Below, one piece after another: positions 28,547 to 39,255 of a stretch of 50,124 nt of DNA. How positions within the stretch are numbered: the first letter of the stretch is position 1; the number at the start of each line of letters is the position of its first letter. The DNA lies in the NCBI GenBank assembly GCA_027307405.1, contig DAHUXA010000004.1:1-50124 (forward strand). Direction: 5' to 3'. The position numbers and the translations under genes are program-made. The notes under the pieces are model-generated. The model ran no database searches. It saw only the letters and a list, made by a program, of their open reading frames with translations, and was not told the DNA's origin. This stretch comes from Hyphomicrobiales bacterium. GTDB taxonomy: Bacteria > Pseudomonadota > Alphaproteobacteria > Rhizobiales > Xanthobacteraceae.

Positions 28547-29296
28547 CTACTTTTCCACCCGACTCCAGCCCGATGGCATCAAACGTTCTTGCGGCAAAAA
28601 GCGGCCCTTGTAGTCCATCTTGCGCGAGCCGGGGACCCAGTAGCCAAGATAGACGTAAGGCAGACCCATACGATTGGCGCGGTCGATGTGGTCCAGAATC
28701 ATAAAGGTGCCGAGCGATCGGTCGCCTTCATCCGGATCGAAAAAAGAGTAAACCATCGACAGCCCGTCGCTAAGGACGTCGGTGAGCGCAACAGCCAGCA
28801 TTTGTCCTGTGCCGCGGCCGGTGATGCCGGTATCGGGCCCGCGCCTCCGATACTCGATCAGCCGGGTGTCGACGTGGCTGTCTTCGATCATCATGGCGTA
28901 ATCGAGCACGGTCATGTCTGCCATGCCGCCGTCGCGGTGGCGCGCGTCGAGATAGGCGCGGAACACCGAATATTGTTCGGAGGTAGGGGCGGGCGTGCGC
29001 ATGTCGCCGATCATGTCGGCGTTGCGTTCGGCGATGCGGCGCATATTGCGCGAAGGCTCAAAGTCGGCTGCCACCACGCGAACCGAGACGCAGGCCCGGC
29101 AGCCCTCGCAGGCCGGGCGGTAGGCAATCGACTGGCTACGGCGAAAGCCGCCATGCGTAAGCAGGTCGTTGAGCTCGCCCGCGCGTTCGCCAACCAGGTG
29201 AGTGAAGACCTTGCGCTCTTCCTGCCCGTCCAGATAGGGGCACGGCGAAGGAGCCGTCAGGTAGAATTGCGGTGTGTCGCGCGAATGCTGGGTCAC
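28547..29296 (-). CDS. bpt: Aspartate/glutamate leucyltransferase (ATE-like)
   Basis: [54 protein letters not shown]. Confidence 0.93.
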   Translation of the reverse strand: MTQHSRDTPQFYLTAPSPCPYLDGQEERKVFTHLVGERAGELNDLLTHGGFRRSQSIAYRPACEGCRACVSVRVVAADFEPSRNMRRIAERNADMIGDMRTPAPTSEQYSVFRAYLDARHRDGGMADMTVLDYAMMIEDSHVDTRLIEYRRRGPDTGITGRGTGQMLAVALTDVLSDGLSMVYSFFDPDEGDRSLGTFMILDHIDRANRMGLPYVYLGYWVPGSRKMDYKGRFLPQERLMPSGWSRVEK

Positions 29297-29365
29297 TAAT
29301 CAGGCCGTCATGTCGTTCATATTTGGCGCTAGCATCGCGCGCCGGATGCTCCCCGTCAAAGGCCT

Positions 29366-29884
29366 TTATCCGGTCCGCGCAGGCTGCGTGGATGCTCGCA
29401 ACATCGAAGCACGCGCGGCGTTGTTGATGATCACGGTTCCCAGAAGAATATCGTGAAGAAGGCGCCGTCGCTCGTTGAAGAAGGCGACCAACAGCACAAA
29501 GGGCGTAAAGAACGACACGGTAAACCAGAAAGCGATCGCGTGTACGGCGCCGAGGACAAAGTACGCGGGCGCTCCGTACCAGGTGCGCATTTCCAGATCC
29601 ATCATTCGCATGCCGATGGTGGCTGAGGCCGGGCCGCCAAGGGTGACACCGAAATAGACAAGGGCCCAGATCACCGTGGCCGTCGGCAATAGCCAATAAA
29701 GCGCAAAGCCGAGCCCCAAGGTGACGATTCCGAAGGCGAAAATGAACATCGCCGCCAGCACCACCGGTATGGAAATAACAATGAAATCGATGACGAACGC
29801 GACCACGCGCCGCGACAGTACGCCATCGAACAATTCCGGCTGGCTGACCGGATCATAAGCATGGGGTTTGATGTCAATCGACAT
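29366..29884 (-). CDS. RDD family membrane protein
   Basis: LSRRVVAFVIDFIVISIPVVLAAM; GGPASATIGMRMMDLEM; RRRLLHDILLGTVII. Confidence 0.85.
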   Translation of the reverse strand: MSIDIKPHAYDPVSQPELFDGVLSRRVVAFVIDFIVISIPVVLAAMFIFAFGIVTLGLGFALYWLLPTATVIWALVYFGVTLGGPASATIGMRMMDLEMRTWYGAPAYFVLGAVHAIAFWFTVSFFTPFVLLVAFFNERRRLLHDILLGTVIINNAARASMLRASTQPARTG

Positions 29885-30016
29885 GCCGATCCCTCGCAAT
29901 CGAGATGGAGAAAGAATCGGTCGCGCGCAAGGGGCTGCGCGGCCGCATACTACCCCCGGCTGGAACCTTCGCCGTCCTTGCGGCATGGTGCGGCCTTGGA
30001 GCCCGGAGTCAATGGG

Positions 30017-31240
30017 TTGAGCGTTACCCTTGCCGATATCGAAGCCGCCCGCCGCGTGATTGACGGCGCGGTCCTGCGGACGCCCATGTTGCCGGCGCCG
30101 AAGCTCTCGGCGCTCACCGGCGCTGACGTCTACGTCAAATATGAGAATTTGCAGGTCACCAATTCGTTCAAGGACCGGGGCGCACTGGTCAAACTCGCGT
30201 CCTTGAATGACGCCGAACGCAAGCGCGGCGTGATCGCCATGTCAGCCGGCAATCACGCCCAGTCGGTGGCCTACCATGCCGCGCGACTCGGCGTTCCCGC
30301 GACAATCGTCATGCCGGTGACCACGCCGTTCGTAAAAGTACAAGCGACGCGTTCGCACGGCGCAGAGGTCGTGCTGCACGGCGAATCGGTGGCCGAAGCC
30401 CAGGCGCGCTGCGAGCAAATTCAGGCGCAGCGCAACCTCGTGCTGGTTCACCCGTACGATGATGTCCGCATTATTGCGGGGCAAGGCACGATCGCACTCG
30501 AAATGCTGGAGGACGTGTCCGGTCTCGACATGCTGGTATTCCCGATCGGCGGTGGTGGACTGATCGCTGGCAACGCCATCGTCGGACGAACGAAGAACCC
30601 GGCAATCGAGATCATCGGTGCCGAAGCCGCGCTCTATCCCTCGGTTTGGAACGCGCTGCACGGCGACGATCGACCGCTCGGTGGGCCGACACTTGCCGAG
30701 GGCATTGCGGTCAAGAATGTTGGCAAGCTAACGCTGCCGATCATCCGCGAGCTGGTTGCGGAGGTCATCCTGGTCGACGAGGCGCAGCTTGAACGCGCGG
30801 TAAATGCTTATTTGACGCTTCAGAAAACGATGGCGGAGGGCGCCGGTGCTGCCGGCCTTGCCGCCATGCTCGCAAAGCCGGAACGGTTCAAGGGCAAAAA
30901 GGTCGGGCTTGTGCTGTGTGGCGGCAATATCGACCCGCGCGTTCTTGCATCAATCATGGTGCGTGAGCTTGAGCGCGAGAACCAGATCGTTTCATTCCGC
31001 TTGACCATTCCGGATCGCCCGGGTGTGCTCGGCACTATAGCGACGCGTATTGGCGCGCTCGGCGCCAACATCCTGGAGGTGGATCACCGCAGGCTATTCC
31101 TCGATGTACCCGCGAAAGGTGCCAAGCTCGATGTGACTATCGAAACGCGTGACGCTGCGCACGCCGAAGAGGTCATGGCGGCATTCGCTGCCGACGGCTA
31201 CTTGCCGGTGCGGATCGAGGCGGGCCCGGCGATAGAGTGA
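30017..31240 (+). CDS. ilvA: Threonine ammonia-lyase with C-terminal ACT domain
   Basis: YVKYENLQVTNSFKDRGALVKL (PLP Lys), AMSAGNHAQSVA, FPIGGGGLIAGNA; probable TTG start at 30017. Confidence 0.9.
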   Translation: MSVTLADIEAARRVIDGAVLRTPMLPAPKLSALTGADVYVKYENLQVTNSFKDRGALVKLASLNDAERKRGVIAMSAGNHAQSVAYHAARLGVPATIVMPVTTPFVKVQATRSHGAEVVLHGESVAEAQARCEQIQAQRNLVLVHPYDDVRIIAGQGTIALEMLEDVSGLDMLVFPIGGGGLIAGNAIVGRTKNPAIEIIGAEAALYPSVWNALHGDDRPLGGPTLAEGIAVKNVGKLTLPIIRELVAEVILVDEAQLERAVNAYLTLQKTMAEGAGAAGLAAMLAKPERFKGKKVGLVLCGGNIDPRVLASIMVRELERENQIVSFRLTIPDRPGVLGTIATRIGALGANILEVDHRRLFLDVPAKGAKLDVTIETRDAAHAEEVMAAFAADGYLPVRIEAGPAIE

Positions 31241-31243
31241 GGC

Positions 31244-32068
31244 TTAGGCCGCTGACGACTGCGTCTGGGCCAGCCGCTCGTTGAGTTCATTCAGCGTCGC
31301 ATCGGTCTTATGGATTGCGAGCAAATTAATGCCGGCGTCGAAAACGGTATAGCCGCGCTCCTGCAACCAGGCGCGCAGTTGCTCTCGTCCGGCCTTGATC
31401 TGTTCGATCAGCAGGATCGGATGGCATTTCTCGACGAGTTGCCGTCCGCCTTCCAGTGCCTCCATCTCCATTCCTTCGATGTCGATCTTGACCAGGTCCA
31501 CGCGCGGGAGCTGAAGAGCATCCAGCGTGATCTTCTGAATCGGAACCATGTTGGCGTCGGAATAGTCGATCGTCTGGCCTATGAATTCGTTGTTCTCGCG
31601 CTGCCGCAGTTCAAGACTGCCGAAGCTTGATGCGGTCATATAGTTGGGGCTGGGGATCTTCATCACGCCCGCTTCCGACGAGACTGCGGCGTGCATGGCG
31701 ATGGCGTTAAAGCAATTGTTGAGCGCGATGTTGCCGGCGAGCGCATAGTAGATGCGCTCCTGCGCCTCGATCGCGATCACGGAGCCCCACCCGGTCATCG
31801 CGATAGCCCATTCGATTGTGTGCGCACCAATATTGGCACCGCAATCGATCGCCAGCGCACCGTCGCCGTGATAGCGGCGGCGCGCTTCCAACAACTGCAC
31901 AGCCAGCTCGACCTCGACCGGATCGAATGCGCCTTGTTCGAGAAGCTGAAAGCCGACGCCGAAGCCGCTATCGGGGCCAACCATTCGGTAGTCGAAGCGG
32001 TTGACGATCATCGCCCCTTGATTGGTCGAAGCGAGCACGAACGCCAGTTTGCGTCCGACATTGCGCAT
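31244..32068 (-). CDS. FkbM family methyltransferase
   Basis: GALAIDCGANIGAHTIEWAIAM; RVDLVKIDIEGMEMEALEGGRQLVEKCHPILLIE. Confidence 0.88.
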   Translation of the reverse strand: MRNVGRKLAFVLASTNQGAMIVNRFDYRMVGPDSGFGVGFQLLEQGAFDPVEVELAVQLLEARRRYHGDGALAIDCGANIGAHTIEWAIAMTGWGSVIAIEAQERIYYALAGNIALNNCFNAIAMHAAVSSEAGVMKIPSPNYMTASSFGSLELRQRENNEFIGQTIDYSDANMVPIQKITLDALQLPRVDLVKIDIEGMEMEALEGGRQLVEKCHPILLIEQIKAGREQLRAWLQERGYTVFDAGINLLAIHKTDATLNELNERLAQTQSSAA

Positions 32069-32161
32069 GAAAATCTCCCTAAGGGTCGAAAAGGCGGATA
32101 ACGCTGCGGCACAAGGCACGCCCATACGCGCACGACCGCGAGGGCGCCGCGCGAAACGAAT

Positions 32162-32182
32162 CACGTTACCTAGGGTAATGTG
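32162..32182. promoter_or_regulatory. Candidate operator palindrome upstream of FkbM gene
   Basis: cacgttacc-tag-ggtaatgtg, arms complementary at 8 of 9 positions. Confidence 0.4.
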
Positions 32183-32222
32183 CCACCGGCGGCGGTGTAC
32201 AGGTTTTAGACGACGGGCCCGT

Positions 32223-34529
32223 TTAAGGCCGCATCGCCCGCCAGATGCGCTCGGGCGTAGCCGGCATTTCGATGTGTTTGATTCCGAATTCGGAGAGGGC
32301 ATCGACTAGCGCATTGGCAACGGCGGGAAGCGCGCCCACATTGCCGGCTTCGCCCGCGCCCTTGGTCCCGAGCGGGTTGGTTTTAGTCGGCACCGGATTG
32401 GATTCAACTTCGATGTCGCAAAGGTTATGGGCGCGCGGCATGGCGTAGTCCATGAACGATGCGGTTATCAGCTGGCCCGTCGCATCGAAATGGATGTCCT
32501 CCATTAGCACTTGCCCGGCGCCCTGCGCGACGCCGCCATGGATCTGGCCATGTAACAGCAGCGGATTAAGCACGGTGCCGACGTCGTCAACCACGCTGTA
32601 ACGAACGATTTCGGCCTCGCCGGTTTCCCGGTCGATCTCGATTTCGCAGACATGGCAGCCGTTCGGATAATTGTTCACGGGCGCCTTGTAGACGGCGGTC
32701 GCGAACAGGCCGGGTTCCATTGTGGCGGGAAGCTTGGCCGGGCTATTGGCGTCGACCGCAACTTCTCTAATGGTCATCGTGCGGTTGCTCTTCGACGATG
32801 AGAAGACGCCGTCGGCGAAATTCACGTCGGCCGCATCGATCTTCAAAGCATGTGCGACAATCGCCTTGGCTTTTTCAACGACTTTTTCGGTCGCCATCAG
32901 AAACGCGGAGCCGGCCATGGTCGCAGAGCGCGAACCGCCGGTGCCTTCGCCGTAGAACACTTCCTCGGTATCGCCCTGGACGTAGCGAACCTCTTCGGGA
33001 TTGAGCCCAAGCCGGTCGCAAACCAGTTGCTTGAAAACGGTTTCGTGGCCTTGGCCCGCGGTTACTGAGCCTGAAAACAGCGTTGCGGTGCCACTGCGAT
33101 CGAACCGCACTTCCGCGCCCTCGGTGCCTGGCGCAGCGGCGCGCTCGATGGTGTTGGAGATGCCCAGTCCCCGCAACTTGCCGCGCTTGCGCGATTCCTC
33201 GCGCCGCCTCTTGAAGCCTTTGACGTCCGCAAGCTCCAGCGCCATATCCATGTTCTTTTCGAACTCGCCGCTGTCATAGGTGAAGGTCAGTCCGGTCTTG
33301 AAGGGCATCTGATCTGGCGAAATGTAGTTGCGTCGGCGCAATTCGGCCGGATCAAGGCCGAGTTCGTCGGCGGCAAGATCAATCATCCGCTCGATCACAA
33401 ACGCCGCCTCCGGCCGGCCGTTGCCGCGATAGGGCCGCACCGGATTGGTATTGGTGAAGACGGCGGTAATGTCGGCGTAGATAGCTGGCGTTCGGTAAGT
33501 CCCGGCAAGTGTTCCGGCATTCAGAAAAAATGCCGGCATGTTGTTCTGCAAGTAAGCGCCGATTGCCGCAATTGTCTTCACGCGCAAGCCAAGAAAATTG
33601 CCGTCTTTGTCGAGTGCAAGCTCCGCCTCCGTTACGTTATCGCGCGCCTGCGCATCGCTCAGGAACGCCTCGGTGCGCGTGCTCATCCATTTCACCGGCC
33701 GTCCCGTGAGCTTGGAAGCGAGGAGCGTCAACGGTGCTTCATTGAACACCGGCGTTTTCATGCCGAAGCTGCCGCCAACCTCGGCGCTGATCACCCGCAT
33801 CTTGCTTTCAGCCACATTGAGGACTCGCGCTATCTCGTTGCGGTACGGATGCGCGCGCTGGACCGGCGAATGAATGATGTAGCGGTCTTCCGCCGGCAAA
33901 TAGACGCCGACCGCGCCGCGCGGTTCCATGCAGGCGGCGGTGACACGATTGATGACGAAGCGGTGCTTCACCACGTGAGCAGCCTTGTCGAAGGCGGCAT
34001 CGACCGCCGCTTTATCACCGATCAATTCGACGAAGCAGATATTGTCCTTGCAGCCGTCCCAAACCTGCGGCGCGCCGGGCTTTGACGCATCAGCAGTGCT
34101 GACGACGACCGGTAGCGGCTCGTAATCGACCTCGATGAGCTCGGCGGCATCCATCGCCTGAGCAACTGTTTCCGCGACGACGAATGCGACACAATCTCCG
34201 ACCCAGCGGACCCGGTCTTCAGCCAGGACCGGGTAACGCGGCTTGTACATCGGCGAGCCGTCGCGCAGCTTGAGTCCGCCATGGCCCGGCAGTTCGCCGA
34301 AGCCGGATTTTTTCCAATCAGCCGCCGTTAGCACGGCAAGCACGCCGGGTGCGGCCTGCGCAGACTTGGTATCGATCGATTTTATTTTGGCGTGACCGTG
34401 CGGCGAGCGCAGCACTACGCCATGCGCCATGCCGGGATAGACAACGTCGTCGATATAACGGCCGCGGCCCTGAACGAGTCGGGGGTCCTCGAAACGAGGA
34501 ACGCCTTGGCCGATGGCGAATTCACCCAT
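32223..34529 (-). CDS. Xanthine dehydrogenase/CoxL family molybdopterin-binding subunit
   Basis: FEDPRLVQGRGRYIDDVVYPGMAHGVVLRSPHGHA; GGSFGMKTPVFNEA; RPYRGNGRPEAAFVIERMID; GTKGAGEAG. Confidence 0.92.
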   Translation of the reverse strand: MGEFAIGQGVPRFEDPRLVQGRGRYIDDVVYPGMAHGVVLRSPHGHAKIKSIDTKSAQAAPGVLAVLTAADWKKSGFGELPGHGGLKLRDGSPMYKPRYPVLAEDRVRWVGDCVAFVVAETVAQAMDAAELIEVDYEPLPVVVSTADASKPGAPQVWDGCKDNICFVELIGDKAAVDAAFDKAAHVVKHRFVINRVTAACMEPRGAVGVYLPAEDRYIIHSPVQRAHPYRNEIARVLNVAESKMRVISAEVGGSFGMKTPVFNEAPLTLLASKLTGRPVKWMSTRTEAFLSDAQARDNVTEAELALDKDGNFLGLRVKTIAAIGAYLQNNMPAFFLNAGTLAGTYRTPAIYADITAVFTNTNPVRPYRGNGRPEAAFVIERMIDLAADELGLDPAELRRRNYISPDQMPFKTGLTFTYDSGEFEKNMDMALELADVKGFKRRREESRKRGKLRGLGISNTIERAAAPGTEGAEVRFDRSGTATLFSGSVTAGQGHETVFKQLVCDRLGLNPEEVRYVQGDTEEVFYGEGTGGSRSATMAGSAFLMATEKVVEKAKAIVAHALKIDAADVNFADGVFSSSKSNRTMTIREVAVDANSPAKLPATMEPGLFATAVYKAPVNNYPNGCHVCEIEIDRETGEAEIVRYSVVDDVGTVLNPLLLHGQIHGGVAQGAGQVLMEDIHFDATGQLITASFMDYAMPRAHNLCDIEVESNPVPTKTNPLGTKGAGEAGNVGALPAVANALVDALSEFGIKHIEMPATPERIWRAMRP

Positions 34530-34599
34530 GTAGCTTTCAACCTGTGGAATTCATGTGTCACCGGGCCGGTGACGAGGCGGGAAGGGTGCCCTGGTCGCG

Positions 34600-35721
<1,122 letters not shown>

Positions 35722-35736
35722 CTATCCAGCTGCGCC

Positions 35737-37263
35737 CTAGGCTTTTCCAGCCTGTTGCTCCATCCCCACGCCGGCTTCCAGGCTGTCTTTGTCGCGGTAG
35801 ATCGAGGCCACAGCCATCACCCGGCCGCCCTGTTTATAGCGCACGACGCAATCGCGCTTCATAACGTCACCCTCGATGTCGATTGCGTCCCACTTCTCGG
35901 CATGGCCGACATAGTTGATCGGGACATCGTAGTGCTGGCTCCAGAAGAACGGCGCCGACCTGAATGGCGTGCGTACGCCCATCATATTGAGCGCCGCCGT
36001 TTGCCCTTGACGCTCGGCCACCACCCAATGCTCGACGCGGATGCGTTCGCCCGAAATAGGGTCGGGCCAGCGGGCGATATCGCCAGCTGCATAGATACCG
36101 GGCGCACTCGTTTCCAAATAATCATTCACCATCACCCCTTTGTCGATCGCGAGACCGGCCTTTTCCGCCAGCGCAAGGCGGGGGCGCACGCCGACGCCGA
36201 CCACCACCAGGTCTGCGTCGAGCGTGCCGCCGCTCTTGAGCGTTGCGCGCTTGCCCTCGAGTGTGGTGACGCTGTCCTCGAGATGGAATTTGACCCCGTG
36301 CTCTTCATGCAGCGCACGGATGAAATCGCCGAGCTGGGGTCCGAACACGCGTTCGAGTGGGCGCTTCTCCGGCGCCACCACATGAACCTCGATGTCGCGG
36401 GCGCGTAGCGCCGCGGCCGCTTCAAGGCCGATGAAGCTGGCACCGATCACCACCGCGCGCTTGGCGGCCTTGGCTTGCGCGATAATAGCGCGACAATCGG
36501 CGAGCGATCGCAAGGTATGGACGTGAGGGAGATCGGTTCCCGGGATGGGAAGCTTTACTGGCTCGGCCCCGGTCGCAAGTAGCAATTTGTCGAACGGCAC
36601 CGTACTGCCGTTGGTGAGCGCGAGCGTACGCGCGCGCGGGTCGATCGCGATCACTTCGGTTTTCAGTTTCAGGTCGATCTTGTTCTCGGGATACCAATCG
36701 TCACCACGCAGAGGCACCCACTCTTCAGGGGCGCTGCCGGCAAGATAATCTTTCGACAGGTTTGGCCGGTCGACCGGGGCCGCATCGTCGTTACTGATCA
36801 TGGCAATGCTGCCGGCAAAACCGCGTCGCCGCAGCATCTCCGCGGCGGCGAAACCGGCCGCACCGCCGCCGACAATGACAAAGCGCTCCCCGCCCGCGCT
36901 GCTCTTTTTGGGTGCCGGCTGAGCCTTCTCGCTTTTCACGAAAATCTTGCCGCTGCGCTCTTCGACTTGCCAGCAGGTCAGGGGGCTCAGCGCGGGCGCG
37001 GCCACGGCTTCGCCGGTTTGCAGGCTGAAGTGCGCATGATGCCATGGACAGCGGACCGTATCGCCTACGAGCAGGCCGTCGACGAGCGGGCCATGATAAT
37101 GGGTGCAATGGGCGGACAACGCGAAAAGCTTGCCGCTCTGGCGAACCAGCAATACCTCTTCGTCACCCAGGTGGCCGGTCAACATGGCCCCGTCAACGAG
37201 ATCACCAGCCGGAACGCCCTCCGCGAGGTCGGGTCCAGCCGGTTTTTTGTCCTCAGTTGCCAT
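35737..37263 (-). CDS. Rieske-domain FAD-dependent pyridine nucleotide-disulfide oxidoreductase
   Basis: Rieske CTHYHGPLVDG...CPWHHAHF, FAD motif VIVGGGAAGFAAAEMLRR, NAD motif AVVIGASFIGLEAAAAL. Confidence 0.92.
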   Translation of the reverse strand: MATEDKKPAGPDLAEGVPAGDLVDGAMLTGHLGDEEVLLVRQSGKLFALSAHCTHYHGPLVDGLLVGDTVRCPWHHAHFSLQTGEAVAAPALSPLTCWQVEERSGKIFVKSEKAQPAPKKSSAGGERFVIVGGGAAGFAAAEMLRRRGFAGSIAMISNDDAAPVDRPNLSKDYLAGSAPEEWVPLRGDDWYPENKIDLKLKTEVIAIDPRARTLALTNGSTVPFDKLLLATGAEPVKLPIPGTDLPHVHTLRSLADCRAIIAQAKAAKRAVVIGASFIGLEAAAALRARDIEVHVVAPEKRPLERVFGPQLGDFIRALHEEHGVKFHLEDSVTTLEGKRATLKSGGTLDADLVVVGVGVRPRLALAEKAGLAIDKGVMVNDYLETSAPGIYAAGDIARWPDPISGERIRVEHWVVAERQGQTAALNMMGVRTPFRSAPFFWSQHYDVPINYVGHAEKWDAIDIEGDVMKRDCVVRYKQGGRVMAVASIYRDKDSLEAGVGMEQQAGKA

Positions 37264-37421
37264 CTTTTCCTCCGTCCGCGGCCGCGCACGGCCCGCCTGT
37301 CAGATTAGATGCTTTAGCCGCCGGATAATTGCAGCATATGTCATAAATGCCGAATGGGGCCGTCCGGTTGCCGCGATCTGGCCTTGCTTGCTAAGCCGCA
37401 GGGTTTAAGGCGGGGCCACCC

Positions 37422-38561
37422 ATGGATTTCGAGCTATCCGAGCAGCAACGCGCGTTTCAGTCCACGGCGCGCGCTTTTGCGCGCGACGAAATGATGCCGC
37501 ACGCGCATGACTGGGACGAGGGCGAGATTTTCCCGGTCGATGCGATGCGCAAGGCCGCGGCACTCGGCTTCGGCGGGATCTATGTGAAAGAAGATGTCGG
37601 CGGCTCAGCGCTCAGCCGGCTCGACGCAGCCTTGATCTTCGAGGAGCTGGCGCAGGGCTGCACCTCGACGGCCGCCTATATCTCGATTCACAACATGGCA
37701 GCCTGGATGATCGATGCGTTCGGCAGTGCCGATACGCGCAAGAAGTTTCTGCCGAAGCTCTGCACCATGCAGCATTTTGCAAGTTACTGCCTGACAGAGC
37801 CGGGTGCGGGCTCGGATGCGGCAAGCCTGACGACGCGCGCACGTCGCGATGGCGAGCACTACGTGCTCGACGGCGCAAAGGCATTTATTTCCGGCGGCGG
37901 CGTCTCGGACATCTATGTAGTAATGGCGCGCACCGGAGAGCCCGGCCCGCGCGGCATATCCTGCATTGTGGTGGAGAAGGGCACGCCGGGCCTGTCGTTT
38001 GGCGCGCAGGAAAAGAAGCTTGGCTGGAAAACACAGCCGACCGCCATGGTGGTCTTCGAGAACTGCCGCGTGCCGGTCGCCAATCGTGTTGGTGCCGAAG
38101 GGCAAGGCTTCAAGATCGCGATGGCCGGTCTCGACGGCGGCCGGTTGAATATCAGTGCGTGCTCGATTGGGGGCGCGCAGTTTTGTCTCGACCGCACAAT
38201 CGATTACATGAAGGAGCGAAGGCAATTTGGCTCACGCCTTGCCGACTTTCAGGCGTTGCAGTTTCGCATTGCCGACTATGCGATCGAACTCGAGGCCGCG
38301 CGCCTGCTGCTGCATCGCGCCGCCGTCGCGGTGGGAGAGGGCGAGCCCGCAGCGACGCGCCTCGCCGCGCAGGCCAAGCGCCTTGCCACCGATACGGGTT
38401 TCGAGGTCGTCAATGGCTGCCTACAGTTGCATGGCGGCTACGGCTATTTGCGCGATTATCCCATTGAGCGCGTCTTGCGCGACGTGCGCGTGCATCAAAT
38501 ACTTGAAGGCACCAACGAGATCATGCGCCTGATCGTGAGCCGCGCTATGCTGGGAAACTAA
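37422..38561 (+). CDS. Acyl-CoA dehydrogenase (isobutyryl-CoA dehydrogenase-like)
   Basis: [49 protein letters not shown]; next to mmsB and a 3-hydroxyisobutyryl-CoA hydrolase-like gene. Confidence 0.92.
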   Translation: MDFELSEQQRAFQSTARAFARDEMMPHAHDWDEGEIFPVDAMRKAAALGFGGIYVKEDVGGSALSRLDAALIFEELAQGCTSTAAYISIHNMAAWMIDAFGSADTRKKFLPKLCTMQHFASYCLTEPGAGSDAASLTTRARRDGEHYVLDGAKAFISGGGVSDIYVVMARTGEPGPRGISCIVVEKGTPGLSFGAQEKKLGWKTQPTAMVVFENCRVPVANRVGAEGQGFKIAMAGLDGGRLNISACSIGGAQFCLDRTIDYMKERRQFGSRLADFQALQFRIADYAIELEAARLLLHRAAVAVGEGEPAATRLAAQAKRLATDTGFEVVNGCLQLHGGYGYLRDYPIERVLRDVRVHQILEGTNEIMRLIVSRAMLGN

Positions 38562-38579
38562 AGATCCGGAGAACGAACT

Positions 38580-39143
38580 ATGGAACAGCTTCCACGCCTT
38601 TATCTCTCACGCGAGGAGATGATGAAACGCATCGCCCGCTTCAAGGACCTCAAAGGGTCCGATGGCGGCTTGCCCGACAGCAAGATGCCGGGCTGCGAGC
38701 GCACCTTGTTCAACGTCATCGGGTTCCAGCCGCCGAAGGGTTCGGGCGGCGCGGTGACTTCGCCGGTCGGCGATCACGCCGCGCAACTGGCCGCCATCAA
38801 GATCAGCGAGGGCTTCAATCTTGGCTATTGCAAAGCCAAGCCCGGGCACGGGCCGGAGATGCACAATCACGACACCAACGAGACCTTTATCCCGATGACC
38901 GGTACCTGGCGCGCAAGCTGGGAAAACGAAAAAGGCGAGGTGGAGTTTGTCGATCTTGGCCCGCTCGACGTGGTGTCATTTCCACCCGGAATGATCCGCC
39001 GCTTCGAGAACGTCACCAAGGGCGACCCGAATGCGGAATCGATCCTGATGTTCGTGATCGGCGGCGATGGCCCCCGGGCCGAATTCACCGACCAGGCAAT
39101 GCAGCGGTTGGAGAAGGCGGGCGTCTGGCCGGCGCGGGTGTGA
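38580..39143 (+). CDS. Cupin domain protein
   Basis: PGHGPEMHNHDTNETFIPMTGTWRASWENEKGEVEFVDLGPLDVVSFPPGMIRRFEN. Confidence 0.82.
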   Translation: MEQLPRLYLSREEMMKRIARFKDLKGSDGGLPDSKMPGCERTLFNVIGFQPPKGSGGAVTSPVGDHAAQLAAIKISEGFNLGYCKAKPGHGPEMHNHDTNETFIPMTGTWRASWENEKGEVEFVDLGPLDVVSFPPGMIRRFENVTKGDPNAESILMFVIGGDGPRAEFTDQAMQRLEKAGVWPARV

Positions 39144-39152
39144 TGCTTCAAA

Positions 39153-39241
39153 CCGCTCGTCCCTGCACAAGCGGGGACACAGGGCCGTACGTGAGAGCTC
39201 GTGAGGTTCGTCTGGATTTCCGCTTACGCCGGAAAGAGCGG
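39153..39241 (+). repeat. Tandem-hairpin repeat, family B copy 1
   Basis: ccgctcgtccctgcacaagcggggac ... ctggatttccgcttacgccggaaagagcgg; outer ccgctc...gagcgg. Confidence 0.75.
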
Positions 39242-39255
39242 AGTGTGGGCCAGCG

